From: Dokdonella_A sp051958935
Lineage (GTDB): Bacteria > Pseudomonadota > Gammaproteobacteria > Xanthomonadales > Rhodanobacteraceae
Assembly (NCBI RefSeq): GCF_051958935.1
Contig: NZ_JBQCFP010000099.1
Coordinates: 1 to 64,000, forward strand
Direction: 5' to 3'
DNA length: 64,000 nt
This document shows positions 56,175 to 64,000 of the stretch, one piece after another. Position numbers and translations under genes: made by a program. Positions within the stretch are counted from its first letter, which is position 1. The number at the start of each line of letters is the position of its first letter. The notes below the pieces were generated by a model. It was not told where the DNA came from and ran no database searches. It saw only the letters and a program-made list of their open reading frames with translations.

Positions 56175-56600
56175 ATGAACGCCCGCCATCACGCCTCCAT
56201 GACCATCGGCCAGCTCGCGGCCTGCGCCGGCGTCGGCGCCGACACGGTGCGCTACTACGAGCGCGAGGGCCTGATGCCGACCCCGCGCCGCAGTGAAAGC
56301 GGTTACAGGCGTTACGACGCCGCGAGCGCCACACGCCTGCGCTTCATCCGCCGCGCGCGCGATCTCGGCTTCAGCCTCGACGACGTGCGTGAGCTGCTCG
56401 CCCTTTCCGCCGATGGCGGGCATGGCACGCAGGGCGTGCGCGCGCGTGCCGAGGCGCGCCTGGCCGACATCGAGCGGCGCATCGCCGAACTGCGCCGCGT
56501 GCAGCGTGGCCTCCGGATCCTCGTCGACGCCTGCCCCGGGCACGGCCCGCTCGATGCCTGTCCGATTCTCGCCGCGCTGGGCGGCAAGGAAGGCCCATGA
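56175..56600 (+). CDS. MerR-family metal-responsive regulator, CueR-like
   Basis: A 141-residue protein. The winged helix is TIGQLAACAGVGADTVRYYE and GYRRYD. A dimer helix follows, and the C-terminal loop CPGHGPLDACPIL holds two Cys eight residues apart, as in CueR, which binds one Cu(I) between such a pair. The ATG at 56175 lies only 8 nt after the -10 box, so the message may be leaderless; an ATG at 56199 is an alternative. The stop overlaps the start of copA (ATGA). It regulates its own operon through the operator just upstream. Confidence 0.88.
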   Translation: MNARHHASMTIGQLAACAGVGADTVRYYEREGLMPTPRRSESGYRRYDAASATRLRFIRRARDLGFSLDDVRELLALSADGGHGTQGVRARAEARLADIERRIAELRRVQRGLRILVDACPGHGPLDACPILAALGGKEGP

Positions 56601-58999
56601 AACCGTCGTCGCCGTCGCCGTCGCCCGCGCATCGACACGCGCATTCCGAACCCGGCCCGAAACCCGGGCACGCGTGCTGCGCGCAACGCGCGGACGATGC
56701 ACTTGCCGCCAAGCCCGTTGCACGCGATCCCGTGTGCGGCATGCAGGTCGATCCGGGCGCGACGCCTCATCACGCCGTGCACGACGGGACGACATGGCAC
56801 TTCTGCTCCGCGCGCTGCCGCGAACGCTTCGTCGCCGACCCCGGCACCTATATCGGCATGAAAGCCGCCCCACCGCCGGCGCCGGCGACGGCGATGGCGG
56901 ATGCGGTTTACACGTGTCCGATGCATCCCGAGGTTCGCCAACAGGGGCCTGGCACCTGCCCGATCTGCGGGATGGCGCTCGAGCCGGAGATGCCGAGCCT
57001 CGACGACGGCGGGGATCCGGAGCTGCGCGACTTCTCGCGGCGCTTCTTCCTCAGCCTGCCGTTCACGCTCGCGACCTTCGTGCTCGCGATGGGCGCAGGC
57101 CACGCATGGCTGCCGTCGGCGGCGTGGCGCAGTGCGATCGAATGGGCCCTCGCGACGCCGGTCGTGCTCTGGGCCGGTTGGCCGTTCCTCGTACGCTGCG
57201 TGCAGTCGATCCGCACCGGGCATCCGAACATGTGGACGCTGATCGGCATCGGCGTCGCCGCGGCCTGGGGGTACAGCGTCGTGGTGCTGCTCGCGCCGGG
57301 GCTGTTTCCCGCGTCGTTCCACGAACACGGTCGTGTCGGCGTCTATTTCGTAGCGGCGGCGATGATCGTTTCGCTGACGTTGCTCGGCCAGTTGCTGGAG
57401 CTCCGCGCACGCTCGCACACTTCGGCGGCGATCAAGGCGCTGCTCGGCCTTTCGCCGAAGACTGCGCGCCGGCTGCGCGAAGACGGCAGCGAGGAAGACG
57501 TGCCGATCGCCGACATCGCGGTCGGCGACCGCGTGCGCGTGCGGCCGGGCGAGAAGGTCGCGGTCGACGGCGAGGTGGTCGAAGGCCGCTCCGCCATTGA
57601 CGAATCGATGCTGACCGGTGAACCGCTGCCGGTGGAGAAGGAGCCGGGCGCGACCGTGATCGGCGCGACGCAGAACACCAGCGGCAGCCTCGTCGTGCGC
57701 GCGACGCGCATCGGCGCCGACAGCGTGCTCGCGCAGATCGTGCAGCTCGTCGCGCAGGCGCAGCGCACGCGCGCGCCGATCCAGCGCCTCGCGGACCGCG
57801 TCGCGGCAGGTTTCGTGCTCGCGGTGCTCGGCGTGGCGCTCGTCACCTTCTTCGCCTGGGGCCTGGCAGGCCCCGCGCCGTCATGGACCTGGGCGGTACT
57901 CAATGCGGTGTCCGTACTCATCATCGCCTGCCCCTGCGCACTCGGCCTCGCCACGCCGATGTCCGTGATGGTCGCGAGCGGGCGGGCCGCGCGCGCGGGC
58001 GTGCTGTTCCGCGATGCGGCGGCGATCGAGACGCTGCGCCGCATCGACACCCTCGTCGTCGACAAGACCGGCACGCTCACCGAAGGACGCCCGCGTTTTC
58101 GTGAAATCGTGCCCGCGCCGGGCTGGACAGGCGACGAGGTGCTGCGCATCGCCGCGAGCCTCGACCAAGGCAGCGAGCACCCGCTCGCGGCGGCGCTCGT
58201 CGCCGAGGCGCGCGCACGGGCGCTGCCGCTCGAAACCGCGGCGGATTTCGAATCGACCGCCGGCATCGGCGTACGCGGCCGCATCGGCGGAAAGGACGTC
58301 GCGCTCGGCAACGCCGCACTCGCACGCGGCTTCGGCGTCGCGTCGTCGCCGCTGGCCGCGCGCGCCGAGGCGCTGCGCGCGGAGGGCGCGAGCGTCATGC
58401 ACCTCCTCGTCGAAGGCGGCCTGGCCGGCCTCCTCGCGGTCGCCGATCCGATCAAGGCATCCACGCCGGCGGCGATCCGGACGCTGCGCGAAGGCGGCAT
58501 GCACATCGTGATGGCGAGCGGCGACGGCGTCGCCACCGCGGCCGCGATCGCACGCGGGCTCGGCATCGACGAGGTGCACGGCGACCTGCGCCCGGAGGAC
58601 AAGGTCACGCTCGTGCAGCAGCTGCGCGAGCAAGGACGTCGCGTCGCGATGGCCGGCGACGGCATCAATGATGCGCCGGCGCTCGCTGCGGCCGACGTCG
58701 GCATCGCGATGGGCAGCGGCACCGACGTCGCCATCTCCAGCGCGCAGGTGACGCTCGTGCGCGGCGATCTCGGCGGCATCGTGCGCGCCCGCTCGATCTC
58801 GCGCGCGGCGGTCGCCAACATGCGCCAGAACCTCGTGTTCGCACTGCTCTACAACGCCGCGGGCGTGCCCCTCGCGGCCGGCGCGTTGTACCCCGCCTTC
58901 GGCATCGTGCTGTCGCCGATGGTCGCGGCCGCGGCGATGAGCCTGTCGTCGGTGTCGGTGGTCGCGAACGCGCTGCGCCTGCGCAACGCCCGGGTGTGA
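56597..58999 (+). CDS. copA: Copper-type P1B ATPase with YHS and CPM-H metal domains
   Basis: An 800-residue efflux pump. The N-terminus has a His-rich stretch (AHRHAHSEPG), a YHS domain (DPVCGMQVDP and FCSARCRERF) and a heavy-metal-binding domain (YTCPMHPEVRQQGPG, CPICGMALEP) in place of the usual GMxCxxC HMA domain. Eight helices follow, with the ion-binding CPC motif near residue 446, TGE loop (MLTGEPLPVEKE), DKTGTLTEG (phosphorylated Asp489) and GDGINDAPAL. It exports Cu(I) or a related ion. It is translationally coupled to the regulator. Confidence 0.93.
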   Translation: MKPSSPSPSPAHRHAHSEPGPKPGHACCAQRADDALAAKPVARDPVCGMQVDPGATPHHAVHDGTTWHFCSARCRERFVADPGTYIGMKAAPPPAPATAMADAVYTCPMHPEVRQQGPGTCPICGMALEPEMPSLDDGGDPELRDFSRRFFLSLPFTLATFVLAMGAGHAWLPSAAWRSAIEWALATPVVLWAGWPFLVRCVQSIRTGHPNMWTLIGIGVAAAWGYSVVVLLAPGLFPASFHEHGRVGVYFVAAAMIVSLTLLGQLLELRARSHTSAAIKALLGLSPKTARRLREDGSEEDVPIADIAVGDRVRVRPGEKVAVDGEVVEGRSAIDESMLTGEPLPVEKEPGATVIGATQNTSGSLVVRATRIGADSVLAQIVQLVAQAQRTRAPIQRLADRVAAGFVLAVLGVALVTFFAWGLAGPAPSWTWAVLNAVSVLIIACPCALGLATPMSVMVASGRAARAGVLFRDAAAIETLRRIDTLVVDKTGTLTEGRPRFREIVPAPGWTGDEVLRIAASLDQGSEHPLAAALVAEARARALPLETAADFESTAGIGVRGRIGGKDVALGNAALARGFGVASSPLAARAEALRAEGASVMHLLVEGGLAGLLAVADPIKASTPAAIRTLREGGMHIVMASGDGVATAAAIARGLGIDEVHGDLRPEDKVTLVQQLREQGRRVAMAGDGINDAPALAAADVGIAMGSGTDVAISSAQVTLVRGDLGGIVRARSISRAAVANMRQNLVFALLYNAAGVPLAAGALYPAFGIVLSPMVAAAAMSLSSVSVVANALRLRNARV

Positions 59000-59121
59000 G
59001 GCGACGCCGCAACCGGTCATCGACACGCGTTTGCGGGGGGGCCCGCCGGACCATCCGGCGGCGAATCGAACGGCATCGCGGTTTCGTGCGCCGCCGCTGC
59101 GCGGCGCGCGCGCGCAGGACG

Positions 59122-59127
59122 TATAAT
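59122..59127 (+). promoter_or_regulatory. Consensus -10 box ahead of tdh
   Basis: A perfect TATAAT hexamer 38 nt ahead of the tdh start. No convincing -35 is visible at 16-18 bp, so an activator may be needed. Confidence 0.5.
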
Positions 59128-59165
59128 TCCGCGGTTCGCCTACCCGCACCGAGCGAGTTACCTCC

Positions 59166-60200
59166 ATGTCGCAGATGATGAAGGCCCTGGTCAAGCGCGA
59201 GGCCGCGCGCGGAATCTGGATGGAGGAGGTCCCGGTTCCGGAGATCGGCCCCAACGACGTGCTCATCAAGCTCGAGAAGACCGCGATCTGCGGCACCGAC
59301 CTCCACATCTACAAGTGGGACGAGTGGTCGCAGCGCGTGATCAAGCCGGGCCTGGTGATCGGCCACGAGTTCGTCGGTCGCATCGTCGACATGGGCCCGG
59401 GCGTGCGCGGCTACAGCCTCGGCCAGCGCGTGTCGGCCGAAGGCCACATCGTCTGCGGCGTCTGCCGCAACTGCCGCGCGGGCAAGCAGCACCTGTGCCC
59501 GAACACGGTCGGCATCGGCGTCAACCGCAACGGCGCGTTCGCCGAGTTCGTGTCCGTGCCGTCCTCCAATCTTTGGCCGATCCCCGACCAGATCCCGAGC
59601 GAGCTCGCCGCGTTCTTCGATCCGTACGGCAACGCCGCGCATTGCGCGCTCGAGTTCGACGTGATCGGCGAGGACGTGCTCATCACCGGCGCCGGCCCGA
59701 TCGGCATCATCGCCGCGGGCATCTGCAAGCACGTCGGCGCGCGCAACGTCGTCGTCACCGACGTCAACGACTACCGCCTCAAGCTCGCCGCCGACATGGG
59801 TGCGACCCGCGTCGTCAACGTGTCCAAGCAATCGCTCAAGGAAGTGGTGAAGGACCTGCACATGGAGGGCTTCGACGTCGCCCTCGAGATGAGCGGCAAC
59901 CCGCGCGCCTTCAGCGACATGCTCGACTGCATGTACCACGGCGGCAAGGTCGCCCTGCTCGGCATCCTGCCGAACGGCGCCGGCATCGACTGGGACAAGG
60001 TCATCTTCAAGGGACTCACGCTGCACGGCATCTACGGCCGGCGCATGTACGAGACCTGGTACAAGATGACGCAGATGGTGCTGACCGGCTTCCCGCTGCA
60101 GAAGGTGCTCACGCACCAGATCCACATCGACGACTTCCAGCGCGGTTTCGACCTCATGGATTCGGGCAACTGCGGCAAGGTGGTCTGCTCCTGGACCTGA
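59166..60200 (+). CDS. tdh: L-threonine 3-dehydrogenase
   Basis: A 344-residue zinc alcohol dehydrogenase family member. CGTDLHIYKWDEW and GHEFVGRI hold the catalytic zinc ligands. CGVCRNCRAGKQHLC is the structural zinc site. ITGAGPIGIIAAGICKHVG binds NAD. KWDEW and HGIYGRRMYETWYKM are specific to threonine dehydrogenase. It oxidises threonine to 2-amino-3-ketobutyrate. The usual partner gene kbl is not beside it. The glycine produced downstream could feed the glycine cleavage enzyme encoded elsewhere in the window. Confidence 0.95.
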   Translation: MSQMMKALVKREAARGIWMEEVPVPEIGPNDVLIKLEKTAICGTDLHIYKWDEWSQRVIKPGLVIGHEFVGRIVDMGPGVRGYSLGQRVSAEGHIVCGVCRNCRAGKQHLCPNTVGIGVNRNGAFAEFVSVPSSNLWPIPDQIPSELAAFFDPYGNAAHCALEFDVIGEDVLITGAGPIGIIAAGICKHVGARNVVVTDVNDYRLKLAADMGATRVVNVSKQSLKEVVKDLHMEGFDVALEMSGNPRAFSDMLDCMYHGGKVALLGILPNGAGIDWDKVIFKGLTLHGIYGRRMYETWYKMTQMVLTGFPLQKVLTHQIHIDDFQRGFDLMDSGNCGKVVCSWT

Positions 60201-60245
60201 TGCTCGCGGATCCGACGCCCTGGCCCTGACGCGACGACCGCCGGC

Positions 60246-61622
60246 ATGACACCGAGCCGCCGCATCCGCGACATCATCGAATCGGCACTCGCCGAGCTGC
60301 CGCAGACGCCGATCCTCGCCGCGTTCAGCGGTGGCCTCGACTCGATGGTGCTGCTGCACGCATTGGCGCAATCGGACGCGACGCGGGCGCGCGGACTGCG
60401 CGCGGTGCACGTCGACCACGGCCTGCACGAAGACAGCGAGGCGTGGGCGCGCCGCTGCCGCGAATTCGCCGATGCGCTCGGGGTCGAGTTGATCGTGTGC
60501 GCGGTCGACGTCGTGCGCAGCCCCGGCCTCGGCCTCGAGGCGAGCGCCAGGCGCGCGCGCTACGCGGCGATCGAGACCCTGCTCTCGCCCGGTGAAATCG
60601 TCGCGCTCGCCCATCATCGCGACGACCAGGCCGAAACCGTGTTGCTCAAGCTGCTGCGCGGATCGGGGCCCGAAGGCATCGGCGCGATGCGCCCCTTGCG
60701 CAGGCTCGGCCGCGGGTTCGCGTGGCGGCCGCTGCTGCTGTTGCCGCGCGCGGCATTGCGCGAATACGCCGAACACCATCGCCTGGGCTGGATCGCTGAC
60801 CCGAGCAACGCCGACCAGACGATCGACCGCAACTACCTGCGCATGCAGGTGATGCCGCGCATCACCGCGCGCTGGCCCGAGGCCGAGAGCAGCATCGCGC
60901 AAAGCGCCGCCTGGGCGCGTGCCGCGGCCGAATTCATCGACGTGGAAGCCGAACGGGCGCTCGCCCGCATCCAGGGCCTGGACCCATCGACCCTGCAGTT
61001 CCGCGAATGGCTCGCGCTGCCGACTGCGCTGCGCGACCCGGTGCTGCGCCGCTGGCTGCGCGCGCTGGACCTGCCCGAACCGACGCACTATCAGGCCGCG
61101 GAACTCGTGCGCCAGCTCGGCGAAGCCGGCGAAGACCGCCAGCCGTGCGTGCGCTGGCCGGGCACGGAAGTGCGCCGCTATCGCGACCTGCTGCACGCGC
61201 TGGCGCCATTGCAGTTCCCGCCGCTCGAGTGGGTCGCGGCGTTCGACGGCAGTCCGCTGGCGCTGCCGCTCGATCTCGGCGTGCTGCGCCTGCGTGGCGC
61301 CGCCGGTGACCTGCGGCTGGCCGTCCCGCTGCAGGTGCGCTTCCGGCGTGGCGGCGAAAGCCTGCGCCTGTCCAGCGGCGGCCACACGCGCGAGCTGCGC
61401 GACCTGTTCCAGGAGGCCGGCATACCGCCGTGGAAGCGCGGCCGCCTGCCGCTCGCGTTCGATGCCGACGGCGCGCTCGTCGCGGTGGCCGACATCTGGC
61501 TCAGCGAAGCGGGTGCCGCCCTGCTCGCCCCGTCGGGCGCACGCTTCGAATGGACGTCCGCCGAAGGCGCGCGGCGCGGTGGCGACAGGCTCGCGATTGA
61601 TCTTGCGGACGCGCTGAGCTAG
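60246..61622 (+). CDS. tilS: tRNA(Ile)-lysidine synthase
   Basis: A 458-residue protein. The PP-loop SGGLDSMVLLHAL (residues about 28-40) binds ATP. AHHRDDQAETVLLKLLRGSG and LGWIADPSNADQTIDRNYLR are TilS signatures. The C-terminal domain VRFRRGGESLRL and FQEAGIPPWKRGRLPL binds tRNA. It converts C34 of tRNA-Ile(CAU) to lysidine so that it reads AUA. It is essential in most bacteria. Confidence 0.95.
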   Translation: MTPSRRIRDIIESALAELPQTPILAAFSGGLDSMVLLHALAQSDATRARGLRAVHVDHGLHEDSEAWARRCREFADALGVELIVCAVDVVRSPGLGLEASARRARYAAIETLLSPGEIVALAHHRDDQAETVLLKLLRGSGPEGIGAMRPLRRLGRGFAWRPLLLLPRAALREYAEHHRLGWIADPSNADQTIDRNYLRMQVMPRITARWPEAESSIAQSAAWARAAAEFIDVEAERALARIQGLDPSTLQFREWLALPTALRDPVLRRWLRALDLPEPTHYQAAELVRQLGEAGEDRQPCVRWPGTEVRRYRDLLHALAPLQFPPLEWVAAFDGSPLALPLDLGVLRLRGAAGDLRLAVPLQVRFRRGGESLRLSSGGHTRELRDLFQEAGIPPWKRGRLPLAFDADGALVAVADIWLSEAGAALLAPSGARFEWTSAEGARRGGDRLAIDLADALS

Positions 61623-61633
61623 TTTTCGCGCCC

Positions 61634-61885
61634 ATGCCAAAGCCCGCCGCCGAAACCTCGCAGGTCGCCGACTTCGAGAAGTCCCTCGACGAACTCGAAC
61701 AGCTCGTCGGCCGCATGGAACAGGGTGATCTCAGCCTCGACGAGTCGCTGCAGTCGTTCGAGCGCGGCATCGCGCTCTACCGCAACTGCCAGGGCGCACT
61801 CGACCAGGCGAAGCTGCGCGTGAGCCAGTTGCTCGATCCGGGGGTGCCGGAAGGTGCCCAGCCCTTCGACCCCGACGTGCCGTGA
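61634..61885 (+). CDS. xseB: Exodeoxyribonuclease VII small subunit
   Basis: An 83-residue protein of normal length. FEKSLDELEQLVGRMEQGDL, SLDESLQSFERGIALYRNCQ and LRVSQLL are the family core, two helices that clamp XseA. The large subunit gene is not in the window. It starts 11 nt after tilS and leads to ispA, the common xseB-ispA order. Confidence 0.95.
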   Translation: MPKPAAETSQVADFEKSLDELEQLVGRMEQGDLSLDESLQSFERGIALYRNCQGALDQAKLRVSQLLDPGVPEGAQPFDPDVP

Positions 61886-61964
61886 TTTGTGCGATCGTCC
61901 ATGATCGCGGCCTTGTCGGGGTGTAGCTGTTCGAACGGATCGTAGCCTCGCCCTGAAGTCCACA

Positions 61965-61982
61965 GCGGCCATCCATGGCCGC
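61965..61982. repeat. Palindromic repeat, copy ahead of ispA
   Basis: GCGGCCATCCATGGCCGC forms a tight hairpin and is followed by ACTTTTC, so it may end the tilS-xseB transcript. Its reverse complement contains GGCCATGGATGGCCG, which recurs exactly after ispA at 62978-62992. Confidence 0.6.
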
Positions 61983-62057
61983 ACTTTTCAAGGAAGGCAT
62001 CAAGACCATTTACTGCGGGTGGGGCATTTGCCGTCCGCCCCGTCGAGAGCTGTCTAC

Positions 62058-62951
62058 GTGAGCGATCTTTCTCCTGAACTTCTGGCGCTGTCGGTGCGGG
62101 CGGACGAGGCGCTGGCGCACGTGTTGCCGGATGAGGCGCAGCCGCCGGTCGAATTGCATCGCGCGATGCGCTACGCCGTGCTCGGCGGGGGCAAGCGCCT
62201 GCGGCCGTTGCTCGTCTACGCGACCGGCCTCGCGTTTGGCGCGGCGCCGGAGCAGCTGGATGCATCGGCCGCCGCGGTCGAGATCATTCACGCCTACTCG
62301 CTCGTGCACGACGACCTCCCGGCGATGGACGACGACGACCTGCGCCGCGGCCGGCCGACCTGCCACGTCGTATTCGGCGAGGCGATGGCGATCCTCGCCG
62401 GCGACGCGCTGCAGGCGCTCGCATTCGAGGTGCTCGCGAACGATCCTGCGCTCGCCACCGACCCGGCGAACCACCTCGCGATGCTGCGCACGCTCGCCGG
62501 CGCCTGCGGCTCGCACGGCATGGCGGGCGGCCAGGCGTTCGACCTCGCGGCGGTCGGACAGGTGCTCGACGCGCCCGAGCTCGAGCGCATGCACGTGCAC
62601 AAGACCGGCGCGTTGATCCGCGCGTCCGTGCGCCTCGGCGCGCTCGCCGCCGGCGTCCGCGACGCGCGCGTGCTCGACGCGCTCGAGACCTACGGTCACG
62701 CGATCGGGCTCGCGTTCCAGATCCGCGACGACCTGCTCGACATCGAGGCGGATACCGCGCAGCTCGGCAAGACCGCCGGCAAGGACGTCGCGGCGAACAA
62801 GCCGACGTATCCCGCGATCCTCGGCGTCGACGCCTCGCGTGCGGAGCTCGCGATGCTGACCGCACGCGCGCTCGCCGCAATCGAACCGCTTGATGCGCGC
62901 ACCGACGTGCTGCGCGGCCTCGCCCTCTTCGTCTCCGCCCGCAAAAGCTGA
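62058..62951 (+). CDS. ispA: Farnesyl diphosphate synthase (polyprenyl synthetase)
   Basis: A 297-residue protein from a GTG at 62058. GGGKRLRPLLVYATG binds IPP. The first Asp-rich motif is LVHDDLPAMDDDDLRRGRPT and the second is FQIRDDLLDIEAD. AGGQAFDL and the KDVAANKPTYP tail fit the short-chain (C15) IspA group. It condenses DMAPP and IPP to farnesyl diphosphate for quinone and cell-wall carriers. A start 39 nt upstream is possible but lacks support. Confidence 0.93.
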   Translation: MSDLSPELLALSVRADEALAHVLPDEAQPPVELHRAMRYAVLGGGKRLRPLLVYATGLAFGAAPEQLDASAAAVEIIHAYSLVHDDLPAMDDDDLRRGRPTCHVVFGEAMAILAGDALQALAFEVLANDPALATDPANHLAMLRTLAGACGSHGMAGGQAFDLAAVGQVLDAPELERMHVHKTGALIRASVRLGALAAGVRDARVLDALETYGHAIGLAFQIRDDLLDIEADTAQLGKTAGKDVAANKPTYPAILGVDASRAELAMLTARALAAIEPLDARTDVLRGLALFVSARKS

Positions 62952-62965
62952 GTCCAGGGAGGCCT

Positions 62966-63048
62966 CACCCCGTGCAGGGCCATGGATGGCCGACGACAGG
63001 GGGTCCACTTCCGCAATGGACTCACTCCGTGCAGGCCATGGACCGCCG
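62966..63048. repeat. Imperfect direct repeats after ispA
   Basis: TCACCCCGTGCAGGGCCATG (62966-) and TCACTCCGTGCAGGCCATGG (63022-) start two roughly 26-nt copies 56 bp apart. Each includes a CCATGGA core, GGCCATGGATGGCCG in the first and GGCCATGGACCGCCG in the second. With the inverted copy at 61965 they bracket ispA. Confidence 0.6.
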
Positions 63049-63113
63049 TCGACACGGCGCGACCGGCTCCGCGCAATACGCCGGCCACGCGATGCGCGCG
63101 GCCGGCGCGAACC

Positions 63114-63542
63114 TCACTTCACGAGACGCAACGCGAACGGATAGCGGTAGGCGACGCCTTCATTCGCCTTGATCGCGGCGACGATCGTCAGCACGAACCA
63201 GGCCACGAACAGCAGCAGGCCGATCGGCACCGTGAGCAGCGCGCCGATGAAGAACGTGCCGATCGTGACGACCCACAGCGCGGCCGCGACGATGAGCGCG
63301 GTGATGTTGAAGTTCAGCGCTTCCTTCGCCTGGTCGGCCGCGAACGGCAGCGTATCGCGCTTGACGAGCCAGACGATGAGCGGGCCAATGACGCAGCCGA
63401 TGCCCGTGATGAACGCGCTGAACGCGGACAGGTGGCCGATCAGCGCCCAGGTACGGTCGTCGTTCGAAGGCACCGGGGACTGGACCGTTTCGGGCACGCT
63501 GGCCGGGGTGGCGCTGCCCGTATCGTTCTCGTTCTCGCTCAT
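63114..63542 (-). CDS. DUF4870 membrane protein
   Basis: A 142-residue protein. The ATG at 63542 follows GGAGAG. An acidic N-terminus is followed by WALIGHLSAFSAFITGIGCV, IGPLIVWLVKRDTLPFAADQ, AKEALNFNITALIVAAALWV and a last pair of helices. DQAKEALNFN is the DUF4870 signature. It is an inner-membrane protein with four helices and no known function. Confidence 0.88.
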   Translation of the reverse strand: MSENENDTGSATPASVPETVQSPVPSNDDRTWALIGHLSAFSAFITGIGCVIGPLIVWLVKRDTLPFAADQAKEALNFNITALIVAAALWVVTIGTFFIGALLTVPIGLLLFVAWFVLTIVAAIKANEGVAYRYPFALRLVK

Positions 63543-63628
63543 GCGCTCTCTCCGCGTTGGGTGGCGATGTCGAATCTGGGTGCGCGCGAACGACGCCACA
63601 ATAGCGCGGAAGTCATGCCTGTGCCGCG

Positions 63629-64000
63629 CTATTCGCCTGCGATCGTCATGCGCTCGAGCAGGATCGACCCGGTGAGGATGTGCGAGCGCGGGTCGACGTC
63701 GCGGCCGACGGCTACGACGTTCGCGTACATGTCGCGCAGGTTGCCGGCGATCGTGATCTCCTCGACCGGGTACGCGATCTCGCCGTTCTCGACCCAGAAA
63801 CCGCTCGCGCCGCGCGAGTAGTCGCCGGTGATCAGCGACACGCCCTGGCCCATGAGCTCGGTCACGAGGAGGCCGCGACCCATGCGCCGCAGCAGCGCAG
63901 GCGTGTCGTCCTCGCCCGGCTGCACGACGATGTTCTGCACGCCGCCCGCGTTGCCGGTCGACTGCAGGCCGAGCTTGCGGGCCGAGTAGCTGCCGAGGAT
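63629..64000 (-). CDS. pmbA: PmbA metalloprotease-family protein, C-terminal part (5' end outside window)
   Basis: The frame is open from the window edge to a stop at 63629 and gives 123 residues. LGSYSARKLGLQSTGNAGG, then GRGLLVTELMGQGVSLITGD, YSRGASGFWVENGEIAYPVE and EITIAGNLRDMYANVVAVG are the C-terminal signature of PmbA (TldE). With TldD, PmbA forms a zinc protease that processes antitoxins and peptide natural products. TldD itself would be expected elsewhere in the genome. Confidence 0.92.
   Translation of the reverse strand: MLGSYSARKLGLQSTGNAGGVQNIVVQPGEDDTPALLRRMGRGLLVTELMGQGVSLITGDYSRGASGFWVENGEIAYPVEEITIAGNLRDMYANVVAVGRDVDPRSHILTGSILLERMTIAGE

Overview
The window is a GC-rich chromosomal segment of a gammaproteobacterium, most likely a member of the Xanthomonadales/Lysobacterales (Rhodanobacteraceae- or Dokdonella-like). 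The evidence is the miaA-hfq-hflX-hflK-hflC-purA order, a LigD with phosphoesterase-ligase-polymerase domain order, an HflX beginning LFERSRKGE where I recall relatives beginning MFERSRKGE, and the style of the intergenic hairpin repeats. The placement rests on remembered family features; no database was searched. Most of the window is core chromosome. No phage or plasmid backbone is visible.

Layout. 1-4907: 3' end of an intracellular PHB depolymerase, a cyclophilin-type isomerase, a YpfJ-like zinc metallopeptidase, a DoxX-like membrane protein, RNase T and two small proteins. 5015-9712: phosphate operon pstS-pstC-pstA-pstB-phoU behind a recognisable Pho box. 9717-21238: a nearly complete selenocysteine locus, with selD, tRNA-Sec (selC), selB, selA, fdhE and the three formate dehydrogenase genes. 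The catalytic subunit carries an in-frame UGA followed by a bacterial SECIS hairpin. selB and selC overlap by 22 nt. 21353-21510: a 158-bp MITE-like element that supplies the stop codon of rlmB. 21508-24871: rlmB and rnr. 25029-28870: tRNA-Leu(CAG), then a tandem glycine riboswitch and gcvP.

28876-34927: an alpha/beta hydrolase, a DUF72 protein, and a non-homologous end-joining cluster of ligD, ku and a MerR-HTH/TPR protein placed 6 nt after ku. 34931-48172: a signalling region with a Rec-kinase-Rec protein, a 1914-residue soluble kinase with nine tandem HAMP-type repeats and three receiver domains, an NtrC-type sigma-54 activator, a small atypical kinase, a DUF3182 protein and a PAS-GGDEF protein. 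48345-48635: a frameshifted DUF6496 gene. 48739-55439: purA, DUF2065, hflC, hflK, hflX, hfq and miaA, all on the minus strand; hflX appears to start at CTG. 55497-64000: a single-domain response regulator, a CueR-like merR/copA pair with a classic distorted-spacer promoter, tdh, tilS, xseB, ispA, a DUF4870 protein and the 3' part of pmbA.

How the parts work together. SelD makes selenophosphate, SelA charges tRNA-Sec, and SelB delivers it to the UGA of the formate dehydrogenase alpha subunit. FdhE assists enzyme assembly, and the beta and gamma subunits carry electrons to the membrane quinone pool, so the locus supplies both the enzyme and the machinery to decode it. Ku and LigD form a two-protein double-strand-break repair system. 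The merR/copA pair is a self-contained copper (or related metal) efflux switch.
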